The notes under the pieces were generated by a model. The model was not told the origin of the DNA. It searched no databases and saw nothing but the letters and a program-made list of their open reading frames with translations. Positions 1-10,337 of a stretch of DNA of 22,612 nucleotides are shown in pieces. The stretch comes from Hypsibius dujardini. Its lineage: Eukaryota > Tardigrada > Eutardigrada > Parachela > Hypsibiidae. The position numbers were made by a program, and so were the translations under genes. Where the stretch lies: NCBI GenBank assembly GCA_001579985.1, contig LRSR01014057.1, positions 1 to 22,612 of the forward strand, written 5' to 3'. The stretch's first letter is position 1; the number at the start of each line of letters is the position of its first letter.

Positions 1-833
1 GTGTCTGTATTGAGTTGATGAAAAAACTGTACCGGTAAGGTGGTGCAAGAATTTGCGACTGCATTTACAATTCATGTCTGCATTTTCAGTTCGTGTCTGG
101 AAATGACAATCAAAGAACTTGTTTTCATAAGGCGTGTGTCTTTGGGTTCTTGCCAGGAGCCGATGCATCGTCTTGAAGAATGCGGATAAGGAAGTGTTGT
201 TTTTGTGATAGACTGCTGCCGGTGTGACTGCAAGGTGCATATACATAAAGGCGCGGATGAGGCGATGACTTGGTTCCGCCTGAATCGAAAAAAATAAAGA
301 AATTTCGTGCCTTTTCCTGTTTGTTTTTTCCGCTTATTAATATGCAAAAAAAATTGAAATTTGACGTTGCAAAAAAAATGGCTCATCAGTTACTACCGCG
401 GACATGACGCATTCCTTTGATCGATCACATTAAGGGTTCATATGAGCAAGAGCTCGGTCGGATCTGGCCTTTTTTCTACAATTTTATTTTAAATTCTTTT
501 TTCGTTTTTCCCCTTAACTACTTTTCCCACATATAAATTATACTCGATATGTTTGAATACATATATTTAGACACCCATCGTGCCGTATTAAGGTAAGCAG
601 AAGGTCAGCCTCCCCATTGGAAGGCAGTGATGCGAAATAAGCAGATGTGCGTGGCCCGCGTGGCCCGCCACAACTACCCGACCAACGCAACGTGCCGGTC
701 TTGTTTATCGCACGTAAAATTCAACATACAAACCATAACAAAAGCCCATTCAACAGCCGCTGCGGCGCTTATTCAAAATCAGATTCACAATAATTCGTCG
801 ATCCGCAATGGGAAACTCCACAGGAATAAGAAC

Positions 834-857
834 ATAATAATAATAATAATAATAATA
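834..857. repeat. (AAT)n microsatellite
   Basis: About eight uninterrupted copies of a trinucleotide AAT/ATA. It produces a run of isoleucines in one frame, which argues that the surrounding open frame is not a real gene. Confidence 0.9.
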
Positions 858-1310
858 TTCGGTCGTAGCATAGACGCACAGAAGTGCTACCGCAACTTAG
901 CAGGCTTCCGCAGTAAGCTTTCGCCCTATTGTTCTCTCCGCTCGCGTGGTTCGACGTCGTCGTGGCCGGCTTTAAACTCTCGCAACGTATTATCCGATCG
1001 ATATTACATCTCAATGTCCGATTATGCCAGTAACGAAGGCTTAGACGCGGACGACGGTCCAGCGCGGGAGAGGATTGGTTATTATTACGGCCTACGGTGC
1101 ATGGCATATGATGACCGAGTACCCAACGATTCGCTACCGATAGACGGAGGATCGGAAAAAGTCGCCGACGGGTTTGTCTGGATTTTTGTCTCTCCTTCTT
1201 GCTGAATCCGCTGACTGTGTCTGCATTTAAAAATACGTAAATCCATTCATCCATTCCACACCCACCCAACTTCCACTGACCTACTGACGGTCAGAGCCGC
1301 GTAATCAAGT

Positions 1311-1372
1311 GACAGACAGACAGACAGACAAAGAGACAGACAGACAGAGACAGACAGACAGAGAGAGAGAGC
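1311..1372. repeat. (GACA)n/(GA)n microsatellite
   Basis: Imperfect array of GACA units interrupted by AGA triplets and ending in a short GA dinucleotide run. It is the reverse-complement type of the TCTG arrays further right. Confidence 0.9.
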
Positions 1373-3185
1373 GTTGGCGGTGCGGAATTATAACTCTCGC
1401 CGTGCAGGGGGAAGGTAATTATGAATTTATGCGAATTAATTGCGCACGGTAATGGGTGGCGTGCAAAGTGTGGGTGCTGACTCTAATATAAATAAATAAA
1501 TAAATATATATAATTATATATATATAATAGGTGGACTGGTTTTTGCCGTTCATTTTGTGTTTTGTGTTTTGTGCATAATAATGAATAAGTCGGACGTCGG
1601 CGATGATGACGACCCACGAAGGGTGCTTCGGATTTATTATGAGGTCGCGAGTGAAAGAAAAGAAGTAAACTACCGCCGGAAATTATTCGGTTTTTTTCAA
1701 GATTTTAATCTCTCTAAAAAAGCTAAATTCGATCTGGGATTGTGGTTAAACGTGCGGTGATGTGCTGAAATAATTAGAAAGTGCTGATTAAAAACGGTGC
1801 TTTCCTGCAAAAATTGTCGGAATATTTCATCGCCTTGATTTTTATCTCGTCTGGCGAAAAAAAGCCAAAAAAAACTAAATCCCATTTGTGCAGCACGAAT
1901 TTAAATCTGAAAAATGAATTTATTAAACATTTAATTCATCGCTCGTCTTTTTTTCTTCTTCTTTTTCTTTTGGTTGAAAAGGTTTTCTGATTCCATCGTT
2001 CTACGTTTTATTGTGCGCGCTCATTCAGATCGCGCGCGATTAACGGTCCGTTTTTTTTCCCCGGTGGGATTTTTTTATTGCGCGGGAAGCCATAAATTTA
2101 ATTCCGACCGATTTAAATTTAAAAGATGAAACGATTTGACATGAGTGAACGAGGAAGCCAAAATAGAATTACAGCTCGTTTTTTTCTAGCGACTTTTGTG
2201 TATTATTTTATAACCCAGTTGCCACGAAATATTCTTTCCAAAGTCGGATGGTCATCCTTGTAGTTTGTAGCGAAGCGTAACTGACCATTAAAGTGAAATG
2301 AATTCTACACATCAACCGACGTGAGAAAAAACTGACCTAAAACCGTTTTAATATGATCATCATACAATTATGAAATAATGCAGGCGTATCCAGGAACCCG
2401 GGCAAAATTACTGTAAAAATTATTCACCAACTAATTATTTTATAAATATTCTAACTTAATTTATATAACTTAAATATATGTTTTAAGAAAAATCGTTTTT
2501 TTTTATTACTTTGTGTATCAAGTGCGTGAAGCACTGTCACAAGGAAAGTCCCTTCCAAACCGCCGTAAAATTGGGAGACGAGTGAGATGACTGGTCAGCC
2601 GGACGAATAACCAGAGCGGAACCAAGCGAGTAACAGTCCCGACACTGAAACGCGCACGCCAAAGTGTGCACGTCGAAGTGCGCACGCCGGCGCCGATGCG
2701 CGCACGCCGTTTGGCTACGGTCACTGCACACCAAACATCCCTACATCTAAACGCTCCAGCAATTTCTCGCCCATTTATTCCCGAATGATTACCAATTTCA
2801 CTTTCTGGGCCCCTTTTCCCTCTCCCTTTTCCCCTGCACCCGCTGAAAATCCCTGCACAGTTCCTACACAGACAATTCACGTTCGAAACACCACCCAGAC
2901 ACAACCACTGCTTGCGCGCTGACAAGACCGATTTTCCAGCCAAATCATGCGCCCATTTAGGCGCCACCGATCGACCCAACAAGCCAATTAAACTCCAGGA
3001 AGTGCAGCGACTCAGAACTCCATTCTCTGATGCCCCCCTGCAACAGTAGGGCGCATTATTATTTACATTCAGACACATTCAGACATATTCACTATTCGCG
3101 TTCTGTCTTTGTCTGTGTGCCTTTGAAATCACACACAAACACACACACATTCAGACACACACAGAAAGGTGCCACATCTGGGTTG

Positions 3186-3191
3186 GTCTGT

Positions 3192-3231
<40 letters not shown>

Positions 3232-3232
3232 G
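3186..3232. repeat. (TGCC)n microsatellite
   Basis: Near-perfect tetranucleotide TGCC array, about ten copies, flanked on the left by CA-rich DNA (about 3130-3170). Translation gives a LPAC-type repeat, so open frames across it are artefacts. Confidence 0.9.
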
Positions 3233-4010
3233 TCCATCAACGAGCTTATTGACTGACCAGTTTCCGTTTTCTCACGCCACGCGGCCAACAAACAACCAAG
3301 CTGCACTTGGGCCGTGTGTCTGCCTGCCTGCACCCATATACCGTTTTTGACTTTGAATTTTATTCCGTCTTTCTCTTCAGAAAAGACACAGACACACACA
3401 GCGAGGCGGATCGACAGACAAACGGCTACCATTAAGATGCTGAAGAGACCGACACTTCGCGCCACCTGCTGAGATTTGTGCGCTACGGAAGGAGACAAAA
3501 AACTCGCGCACGCGTCATGCGGACCGGAAGTGTACCGTGTGTCTGTCTGTGTATACACACACACCGACACACACACACAATGCGTAGCGCTGTACTGCGG
3601 CACACTTCAGCGCGGCGTTTGCACAAGCATTTTTTTCCCATACATCAAAAACATAGTAGCAGCGGCTCTTGTCTGATTCATGCCCAAAAGGGCGGCCTGG
3701 TTTTTTTAGCAATTTTTTAAAGTGTCAAGATTAAACGACATCCAAGTGCCCGTTTTTACCGCGGCACGTAGAGCTCCTCGAGAGTTGATTCCACCCTGTC
3801 TCTGCGTGTCATTATAGGCATTGCAAACAAGGGCATAGCACATCGTGGGGCTCGCTGGGAACGCAGCTTTCAAGGTTCCCCGCTAATTTCGCATTCCAAA
3901 CGTGACTTTGTCGGTACAAGCCCGCAGGTCGCGTCGATGGACGATGGTGTGCGGGGTTTTTAAATCGATCTTTAATGAGCGGCGAAAACTTGACATTGAC
4001 GACACGACCG

Positions 4011-4070
4011 TCTGCCTGTCTGTCTGCCTGTCTGTCTGCCTGCCTGTCTGTCTGTCTGTCTGTCTGTCGA

Positions 4071-4109
<39 letters not shown>

Positions 4110-4140
4110 GGCTGTCTGTCGGGCTGTCTGTCGGGCTATC
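4011..4140. repeat. (TCTG)n microsatellite
   Basis: About 130 bp of tetranucleotide TCTG with scattered TGCC, CGA and GGGC variants, the longest simple repeat in the window. Because the unit is four bases, all three frames stay open and give CLSV-like repeats; no protein should be inferred. Confidence 0.95.
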
Positions 4141-4289
4141 CGTGTGTGGGTGGCCTAGTTTTTTTAATATCCTGGTCATCAAATGTGAATTATATTGTAA
4201 AATCGATGTGTCGATGTATGCATATGGACATTGTGTGACTGTTTGTCTGTGTGCATCATCGGGGTAGATAATAATGTCAGCAAGCATAT

Positions 4290-4350
4290 ACGGGTCGAGC
4301 TCTCGAGAGAGAGTTCGCGGGCGCGAGCGCGCGTGAGCCTCGCCGAACGT
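4290..4350. promoter_or_regulatory. GAGA/CpG-rich patch, possible promoter
   Basis: A palindromic GAGCTCTCGAGAGAGAG tract is followed by an alternating CG-rich run (GCGGGCGCGAGCGCGCG), unusual in this AT-leaning region. GAGA tracts with CpG-rich DNA are found at some arthropod promoters, but no start site, TATA box or downstream gene can be tied to it. This is weak evidence. Confidence 0.15.
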
Positions 4351-4683
4351 AATGGAAAATATAATTTGACCAAGACGGTGGTCGAAGTGGCTATTTGTGA
4401 CAACTTGAACGCTGTTCTTATGAGTCCGATAAAACATCCGCTCCCGGGCACTCGGAAGCGCGGTCGTTTGTTGATTTAGCGTAGCGTGCAGTGTGGAGTC
4501 CATACGGAATTATCGTGTGTAGTTGATGGTGTGTTTTTAACAAAACAAATAGACGTGGTTTATTCTACGAAACTTAAACCAAACAGGGTTTCTTTATTGC
4601 GGTTTAGGGTAGAAAGATTAGACTTGAAGTAATCAAGGAAAAACTTAACTGGGTCGGTGTCTGTATATGTGTATGTGCATATG

Positions 4684-4763
4684 CTGTGTCTGTGTCTGTG
4701 TCTGTGTCTGTGTCTGTGTCTGTGTCTGTGTCTGTGTCTGTGTCTGTGTCTGTGTCTGTGTGT
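4684..4763. repeat. (TGTCTG)n microsatellite
   Basis: About thirteen near-perfect copies of hexanucleotide TGTGTC/TGTCTG. The reverse strand reads as an HRHR dipeptide run, which is an artefact. Confidence 0.95.
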
Positions 4764-5464
4764 CAGATTCGATGCCTGTGTACTAGTTTTTATCTGATCA
4801 GTCGTTTGCAATTTTAAGCAACATCTCTATGTTGGTAACAGGCACGTGATAATCCCCTGAATGATGACGAACAACAGAAAATCGCTGAAACTTGGTGATG
4901 CCTATCGAATCAAATTAAATGTCAGTCCTAATGAAGCAAGTCGCGTCGTGTCAATCACGCGACGAAGCTTTCCTGAAAGTAGTCCCTCGGAGTTGTGGAG
5001 AAAGACGATACTGTTGACCAACAGACAGCCTCTACCCCGCCCACAGAATGTGGCTCTTCTCTTCGTGTTCATCCGCTTTGCAGAGCGATCCAGTTGTTTT
5101 GCCATTTAGATCTAATTCACATGCTCTAATTAATCAAGACCCAAACAAAAGAAACGCGGCACGAACAATCCAACGAGAGATAAATACCCCTGAAAAGAGA
5201 AAGACCGTTTTAAATGGTGTGTCAGACGATCAAGTTTGTAATTTGCCTTCACGCGTAATCACAGTTTTGTAAACTACACCACACACTGCAGCTAGCAAGA
5301 TCGATTTGCCTAATGGTTGAGGAGTGGTTGTCATGATTCACGAGCCAGACATCGCCATCACCTGCAACCGATGATTTTTGCAAAATGCTAGAAGTGCGCT
5401 GTTATTAAATATATCCTGGAAAAAAGAACACAAAATCCGCTGTTCTGGTCGCGCGGAAATTCTC

Positions 5465-6396
5465 ATGGATTATCTGCGGAGGCTGGAGTCGGTGGTGTTT
5501 CTCGTGGTGACTCTGATGTTCCTTGCTTATTTATCTCCAGATTTCGTCACCGGAAACGATGTCTATTACGTTACCGGAGCAGGTAAAAATTAGGCTAATT
5601 GATTTGCCAGCGTTCCAGAAAAATATGCAAAATGAAACAGACGCCAAGGCAGACATGCAGGCAAGCCTCCGTTAAACCGTGCAATCTTAACACGGAATCC
5701 AAAGACAAAGACGCTAAAAAAATTCGGATGTAATTATCGATGGAGAATGTGAAGGCAGACGAAAAAGATTTAACTACATGTACTTCCGCCACAGACACTT
5801 TCAGACATCAACTACTAGCCTGCGTAGGCATTCGACAACTGGCATTCGACACCTGCTTAACCAAATGGCAAACCTAAATTTAAAAAAAATGTTAATAGTT
5901 AAAAAAAATTAGTTTCATTTTCGTTTTTTTTTCTACCTGCAGGCAATTTCCTTCGCTTGTCTGTCCGTTCACAGGGAAATATTATTTTTCAGACATGATA
6001 TCAGTGACATGTGGAGTCGGTGAAGGCTGGTACCGGAACCCATTCGACTGCAGCAAGTTCTACGCCTGTGTCTCCACAAATGTCCGCGATTATTTTGTCT
6101 ATGACCATGACTGCCCGGAAGGTCAGTGTACCAGGGAGTTTTTTTCGTCATCTAGTCACTTATATTCCTTCACACCGTGCGGCAAAGACAGGCCTGGAGT
6201 TTCGCTTAACTTTCTTACTTTTTCGTGTCCAATTGTAGGTTTACATTATGATAGTAACCGCACCATGTGTGACTACCCTTGGCATGTCTGGCCACCGTGT
6301 GATGCCCCGGACATCCCGTCCACGACGCGACGCCCGATGAAATACGCTGCCAAATTTGACAGTGCACCTGACGACAAACTTGATCTAAATAATTGA
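5465..6396 (+). CDS. Secreted single-domain peritrophin-A (CBM14) chitin-binding protein
   Basis: Three exons, 5465-5582, 5993-6121 and 6239-6396, give 134 residues. Both introns are phase 1 with GT-AG ends. The start ATG at 5465 opens a signal peptide: a charged MDYLRR end, then a hydrophobic stretch to about residue 25, with likely cleavage near SPDFVTG. Residues about 45-100 form one peritrophin-A/CBM14 domain: CGVGEGWYRNP, then DCSKFYAC, DCPEG, LHYDSNRTMCDYP and a final PPC, the usual six-cysteine pattern with aromatic residues. This family binds chitin in peritrophic matrix or cuticle. The tail is short, acidic and hydrophilic and ends KLDLNN. The second intron (117 bp) is a multiple of three with no stop, so retained transcripts would stay open. 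A tandem array with poly(A) signals begins 38 bp after the stop. The domain call is firm; the tissue role is inferred. Confidence 0.9.
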
Positions 6397-6433
6397 GTTG
6401 AAACGTTAATTACTAGTCCTTCCCCAAACTCGA

Positions 6434-6959
6434 CTGGCCATGGATCGTTGAACACGCACGAAACGAGAAGTTTTAAATAAAGACTCGTGCTGCCACCTAC
6501 ACTGGCCATTGATCGCTGAACGCGCACGAAACGAGAAGTTTTATATAAAGACTCGTGCTGCCACCTACACTGGGCATGGATCGTTGAACACGCACGAAAC
6601 GAGAAGTTTTAAATAAAGACTCGTGCTGCCACCTACACTGGCCATGGATCGTTGAACACGCACGAAACGAGAAGTTTTAAATAAAGACACGTGCTGCCAC
6701 CTACACTGGACATTGATCGTTAAACGCGCACGAAACGAGAATTTTTAAATAAAGACACGTGCTGCCACCTACACTGGACATTGATCGTTGAACACGCACG
6801 AAACGAGAAGTTTTAAATAAAGACACGTGCTGCCACCTACACTGGCCATTGATCGTCGAACGCGCACGAAACGAGAAGTTTTATATAAAGACACGTGCTG
6901 CCACCTACACTGGGCATTGATCGTTGAACGCGCACGAAACGAGAAGTTTTAAATAAAGA
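6434..6959 (+). repeat. 68-bp tandem repeat carrying poly(A) signals (7.7 copies)
   Basis: Units start at 6434, 6502, 6570, 6638, 6706, 6774, 6842 and 6910; the last is partial. Each holds a GATCGTTGAAC-like block, CGCACGAAACGAGAAG, then TTTTAAATAAAGAC and CGTGCTGCCACCTACA. Six of the eight copies contain AATAAA (first at 6476); copies 2 and 7 read TATATAAAG instead. The array starts 38 bp after the peritrophin stop codon, so at least its first copies are probably 3' UTR and may supply several alternative polyadenylation sites. Confidence 0.9.
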
Positions 6960-7749
6960 AGTGATACAGGAAACTTTCAAATACCGAGATCTTAGTCTAA
7001 CGCTGGAATTTCTTAAAAAAACTTTCAGTTTTGGGCCAAATCAGCCGTATTTTTTGTTCTTTTTCGCACGGAGATTCATTTTTTAAGCATATAAAAGATT
7101 TTCTTAAGCATAATCACTATGGGAAACAAAGTATAAAGTCGTTCTTAGATTAAAATAAAATAATAACGGAAGTAGTTTTAAGTAAAAGTAAGTCCCACTA
7201 GGTGGCGCTTTAGCGTCACTTGGTGGATATTAAAAGGTTGGAAATGGGACTTGCTGTTCAACCGGTTCCCTTTGACTTGCCAATTCTCACATCCGATTTG
7301 CCAATTCTCACATCCGATTTGCCAATGCCCACATCTGACTTCTGAAGTTGCGCCTGCTGTGCGTGTGTGTGTGCGTGTGTGTTTTTGCCGGAACAGAAGT
7401 GTTCTTTGAGGAATTGTGACGCGGGCAATGAACATTAAAATCTAAAATTTGCTGTGCAAAGGGAAAATGTAATCTTCCTCGTCTTGCCACATTGACAATA
7501 TCATCACAATAACTTTTGTCTGCATAAATAATTTTCATGTTCATCACCACATGGATCCGAATATATACCCGTCAACTACTGTACAGCTTCGCGGACCATG
7601 CAATTTTTTTTCTTGAATTTTTTTTTTTTTATTTAAATGTTTATTTTGTTGCGATTGTTTTTGCCAACTTCCTTCAGATTCAACGGTGTGCTTCTCACTT
7701 GTAACAGCCCCGGTCAGTGTTGAAAATGTGCAATTCTGATACAATCAGT
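6960..7749. other. Intergenic DNA, no gene seen
   Basis: AT-rich, with poly-T at about 7605-7632 and a short GT-rich run near 7362-7382. No open frame with protein-like features or matching splice sites was found. A small 21-bp triplication is listed separately. Confidence 0.5.
7277..7339. repeat. 21-bp tandem repeat, three copies
   Basis: Unit TTGCCAATTCTCACATCCGAT, perfect in the first two copies and diverged in the third (TTGCCAATGCCCACATCTGAC). No function is evident. Confidence 0.85.
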
Positions 7750-7956
7750 CAGGTCTGAACCACGTGACTAAACAGGTCTGAACCACGTGACTAAACAGGT
7801 CTGAACCACGTGACCAAACAGGTCTGAACCACGTGACTGAACAGGTCTGAACCACGTGACTAAACATGTCTGAACCATGTGACTAAACAGGTCTGAACCA
7901 CGTGACTAAACAGGTCTGAACCACGTGACTAAACAGGTCTGAACCACGTGACTAAA
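7750..7956 (+). promoter_or_regulatory. Nine-copy 23-bp array of CACGTG E-boxes upstream of CASD1-like gene
   Basis: The unit begins CAGGTCTGAACCACGTGACT and ends AAA. Nine head-to-tail copies fill the interval exactly. Eight retain the palindromic E-box CACGTG, in context CCACGTGAC; the copy near 7865-7886 has CATGTG. The array ends about 207 bp before the ATG of the next gene. CACGTGAC is the type of site bound by bHLH-zip factors such as USF, Myc/Max and MITF/TFE. That the array acts as an enhancer is inference; it may be a neutral minisatellite. Confidence 0.55.
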
Positions 7957-8162
7957 CAGACGAATTTCGCCGCGGGACAGAAGATGTCTTGATGTCTTGA
8001 AAAAATAGCGCCGATAAATGAGTCGGTGACTGAAAACTTTCGACAAGCGATTGAGCAGCGCGGTTTTTGTTTGTCGCTACCGAGAAGTGAAAGACGTTGC
8101 GATAACTGCTAGGATCTCTGCACGAAGGATCTGAAAAGAGTTGCACGACCTGCGAATTGTCA

Positions 8163-9803
8163 ATGTTTGATGCATTGCCACGGTTTTTCGTCGCGGTGTT
8201 TGTAGGAGCACTATTAACCTTCCTCTGGGGGATCACCAATTGGGACTACCAAATACGTACAGAAACTCGCGATCAAAGTGCCTTTTTTGCCAAACTTAAC
8301 GCGGAAGTGCCTTGTCGGAACTTATTAACAAGCGACGCCGCCATTAATGAGAACGTTAGTTCCTCCACGGCATCGTCACTGAATACGTGTGATCTACGGA
8401 CCTACTCACAACAGTAAGTGGGTTGTTACACCTTTGGCCAGAAAAATCGGGACCTTCGATTTGTCAAAAGGCAATTTGTTACCACAAGACTGCAGGCTGC
8501 TTTGATTTGATTTGGCCACAAGATTACACTGCTCATTTGCACAACACAGATTGCACATGTGGTCTTGTGGCCAACTATTTCCGCCTCGGATCAAAGCAGC
8601 CTGCAGCCTTGTGGTAACAAATTGCCTCTTGACAAATCGAGCGTCCCGATTTTCCTGACCGAGGTTGCACATACGATCATCCAAAAATTCCGAAAAAAAC
8701 TATTTTATATTTGCATTAAAATAAATAAATATTTTTATTTATATTTGTATTAAAATAAAATTTTATTTTATTTGTATTAAATTATTGCACATTATTTTTA
8801 GGGAAGCCCTGCGCTGCATGAAGAAATTCAAAGCCACCAAAAGCCGTCCGGCACATTTTGCGTTTATTGGTGACTCACGAATCCGACAGCTACGTGATGG
8901 CATACGCTTCCACCTGACCGGCGTCGAGAAGGACTGGCTATCGAACGCCAGCGTCAAAGGCACCTCCGACGAGATCTGCAAGCATGAAAACCAACAGACA
9001 ACTCTCTGGAGAGTGCCCATTCGGTTGGACTTTTTCTGGGCCCCAAAAATCCTCATGGCTGCGGACGTCGTCCGGCATGCCTTGTTGCCCGCTAAAACGG
9101 GATACCCTAAGAGCTCCATTCCGGACGTCGTGATTGTCGGTTGCGGCATTTGGAGAATCCAGACATGTATTGCCCAGAAAGTTAATCAAACGGAATGCTT
9201 CCAGGAATACAAAAGGTTAGCTCATTTTTTTTGTTGGTATCGATTTTTCCATTGCGTCTTAATTCATTTTTTTCTTAGCATCGTTCCATTCATTTTTAAT
9301 TAATTTTTTTTCTTGGTATCGATTTTTCTATTGGTTAAATAATTTTTTCTTGGTATCGTTCCATTGCGTCTTAATTCATGTTTGCGCTCAGTATCGATCG
9401 TCCCATTGCGTCTTAATTCATTTTTGCGCTCAGTATCGATCGTCCCATTGCGTCTTAATTCACAGCAAGGTCTTTCAGGGATTTTTTGGAACTTTTGTCG
9501 CTGTTTAAACGAATCACTTCAGAGACGTTGATCCTGTGGGTGCCGCAAAATCTTCTAACGGTCAAGGCAAGCTGGAGCAAGGATGCTGATTGGTATTCTG
9601 ATGCAAGCATGAACACCCTTAATGATGCGATAAGGACTTCACTGGAAGTGGCAGCAACCAGGAGGGTTGTCTATTGGAAAACCTTCGAGAAAACCTTTAA
9701 ACAAACGGATAGTCTTGATGGGATTCATCTCGGACCGCAGGCCAGATGGACGGACGTCCAGATATTGTTTAATGTATTTTGTAATGACGTGCCGATGCCA
9801 TGA
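8163..9803 (+). CDS. CASD1-like SGNH/PC-esterase O-acetyltransferase domain, membrane-anchored, lacking the multipass acyltransferase region
   Basis: Exons 8163-8413, 8802-9215 and 9479-9803 (both introns phase 2, GT-AG) give 329 residues. Residues about 6-25 are one hydrophobic signal-anchor, and a Ser/Thr/Asn-rich stem follows. The lumenal domain starts near residue 85 with the family signature FIGDSRIRQ (nucleophile Ser109), then VDFLW-like LDFFWAP, a VVIVGCGIWRI block, LILWVPQN, and LDGIHLGPQAR with the Asp302/His305 pair, ending FNVFCND. This tracks the N-terminal catalytic domain of CASD1, the Golgi enzyme that moves acetyl groups from acetyl-CoA to sialic acid; the Ser-Asp-His triad appears intact. 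Human CASD1 (about 800 residues) continues into many membrane helices, whereas this gene stops eight residues after the FNVFCN-type motif. A poly(A) signal lies at 9990. Family is firm; substrate is unknown and could be another glycan. Confidence 0.85.
8439..8657. mobile_element. Fold-back (MITE-like) inverted repeat in intron 1 of the CASD1-like gene
   Basis: The left arm (from 8439: CAGAAAAATCGGGACC, then CGATTTGTCAAAAGGCAA and GTTACCACAAGACTGCAGGC) is mirrored by the right arm (GCCTGCAGCCTTGTGGTAAC, TTGCCTCTTGACAAATCG, CCCGATTTTCCTG, to 8657). Arms are about 68 bp with a few mismatches, and a second inner pair (TTGGCCACAAGA / TCTTGTGGCCAA) extends the stem. There is no coding capacity. It begins 25 bp inside the intron. 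Target-site duplications are not clear. Confidence 0.75.
9225..9463. repeat. Degenerate ~44-bp tandem repeat in intron 2 of the CASD1-like gene
   Basis: About five diverged copies of a unit containing GTATCGAT, CCATTGCGTCTTAATTCAT and either a T-run or TTTGCGCTCA. The last two copies (about 9375-9463) are almost identical and so the youngest. The array runs close to the acceptor at 9478. Confidence 0.75.
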
Positions 9804-10337
9804 AAAAATCCTTCAGAGATCACACGTAAATTGTATATTTTTATATATTATATATATATTTTAAAAAAATTATAATATATATGTATATTGAAAAAAAAAT
9901 AACGCATGCTATTATATTTTTATAATATATTTTTTATAATATTATTTTTTTATTTATAATATTTGTAAACATAAGCTGTTATGCTCGGGAATAAACGGTC
10001 AAGCAATCACCATTAGTTTTTCACATTTTCGGTTCACTGTGTGTAAGCGAAGCAATGTTGCTTTTCACGTACGTGACTTAGACCGCGTGATGTCGAACGA
10101 TTGGAAAACCGTCCGTTAGATATCTCGACAAAAGCGTTTTCACGGGACTCATCTGACAACTTTTTATAGTCTTTGTCGGTCTGGATAAGCCATTGTAACA
10201 GTGAGATAATTGAAATTAAGTTAGTTTATTAGGTCAAATTCCTTAAGGGCGACCGATGTCACAATTCCGGAATCTTTAAGCTCTTCGTTCTCATCCGAAC
10301 TGTTCCTCCATCACATCCAAGGCAAAACAGTCTGAAG
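9804..10337. other. 3' UTR and AT-rich spacer, with poly(A) signal at 9990-9995
   Basis: The stretch after the CASD1-like stop codon is mostly A/T, with TATA-rich runs at 9835-9960. An AATAAA at 9990-9995 is a plausible end of that transcript, about 187 bp past the stop. The remainder up to 10337 is the 5' flank of the next gene; I see no clear promoter motif. Confidence 0.5.

Larger units (their letters stand above)
1..5464. other. Gene-poor left flank without supported genes
   Basis: No open frame here has protein-like composition, a recognisable domain or paired splice sites with a continuing frame. The longer frames fall in simple repeats or in GC-rich DNA (about 2520-3080, with repeated GCGCACGCC-like words around 2640-2710) and read as shadows. 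The stretch holds tri-, tetra- and hexanucleotide arrays, listed separately, plus AT-rich unique sequence (about 1480-2520). It could be an intergenic or intronic region of a gene lying to the left; nothing inside decides this. Confidence 0.5.

Noticed and set aside
627-1205. 192-residue open + frame
   Set aside because: It spans an AAT microsatellite (poly-Ile), matches no domain, and has an equally long antisense frame; there is no splice partner.
2518-3078. 186-residue minus-strand frame
   Set aside because: The GC-rich DNA keeps several frames open; composition is Arg/Ser/Cys-rich without a domain or signal peptide.
3902-4267. Open + frame rich in CLSV repeats
   Set aside because: It is a translation of the TCTG tetranucleotide array; all frames are open for the same reason.
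4560-4811. Minus-strand frame with an HRHR run
   Set aside because: It arises from the TGTCTG hexanucleotide array and has no other protein-like part.
7750-7956. CRISPR-like array
   Set aside because: Units are directly adjacent with no variable spacers, and the context is a eukaryotic intron-bearing genome. The same applies to the arrays at 6434, 12241 and 19709.
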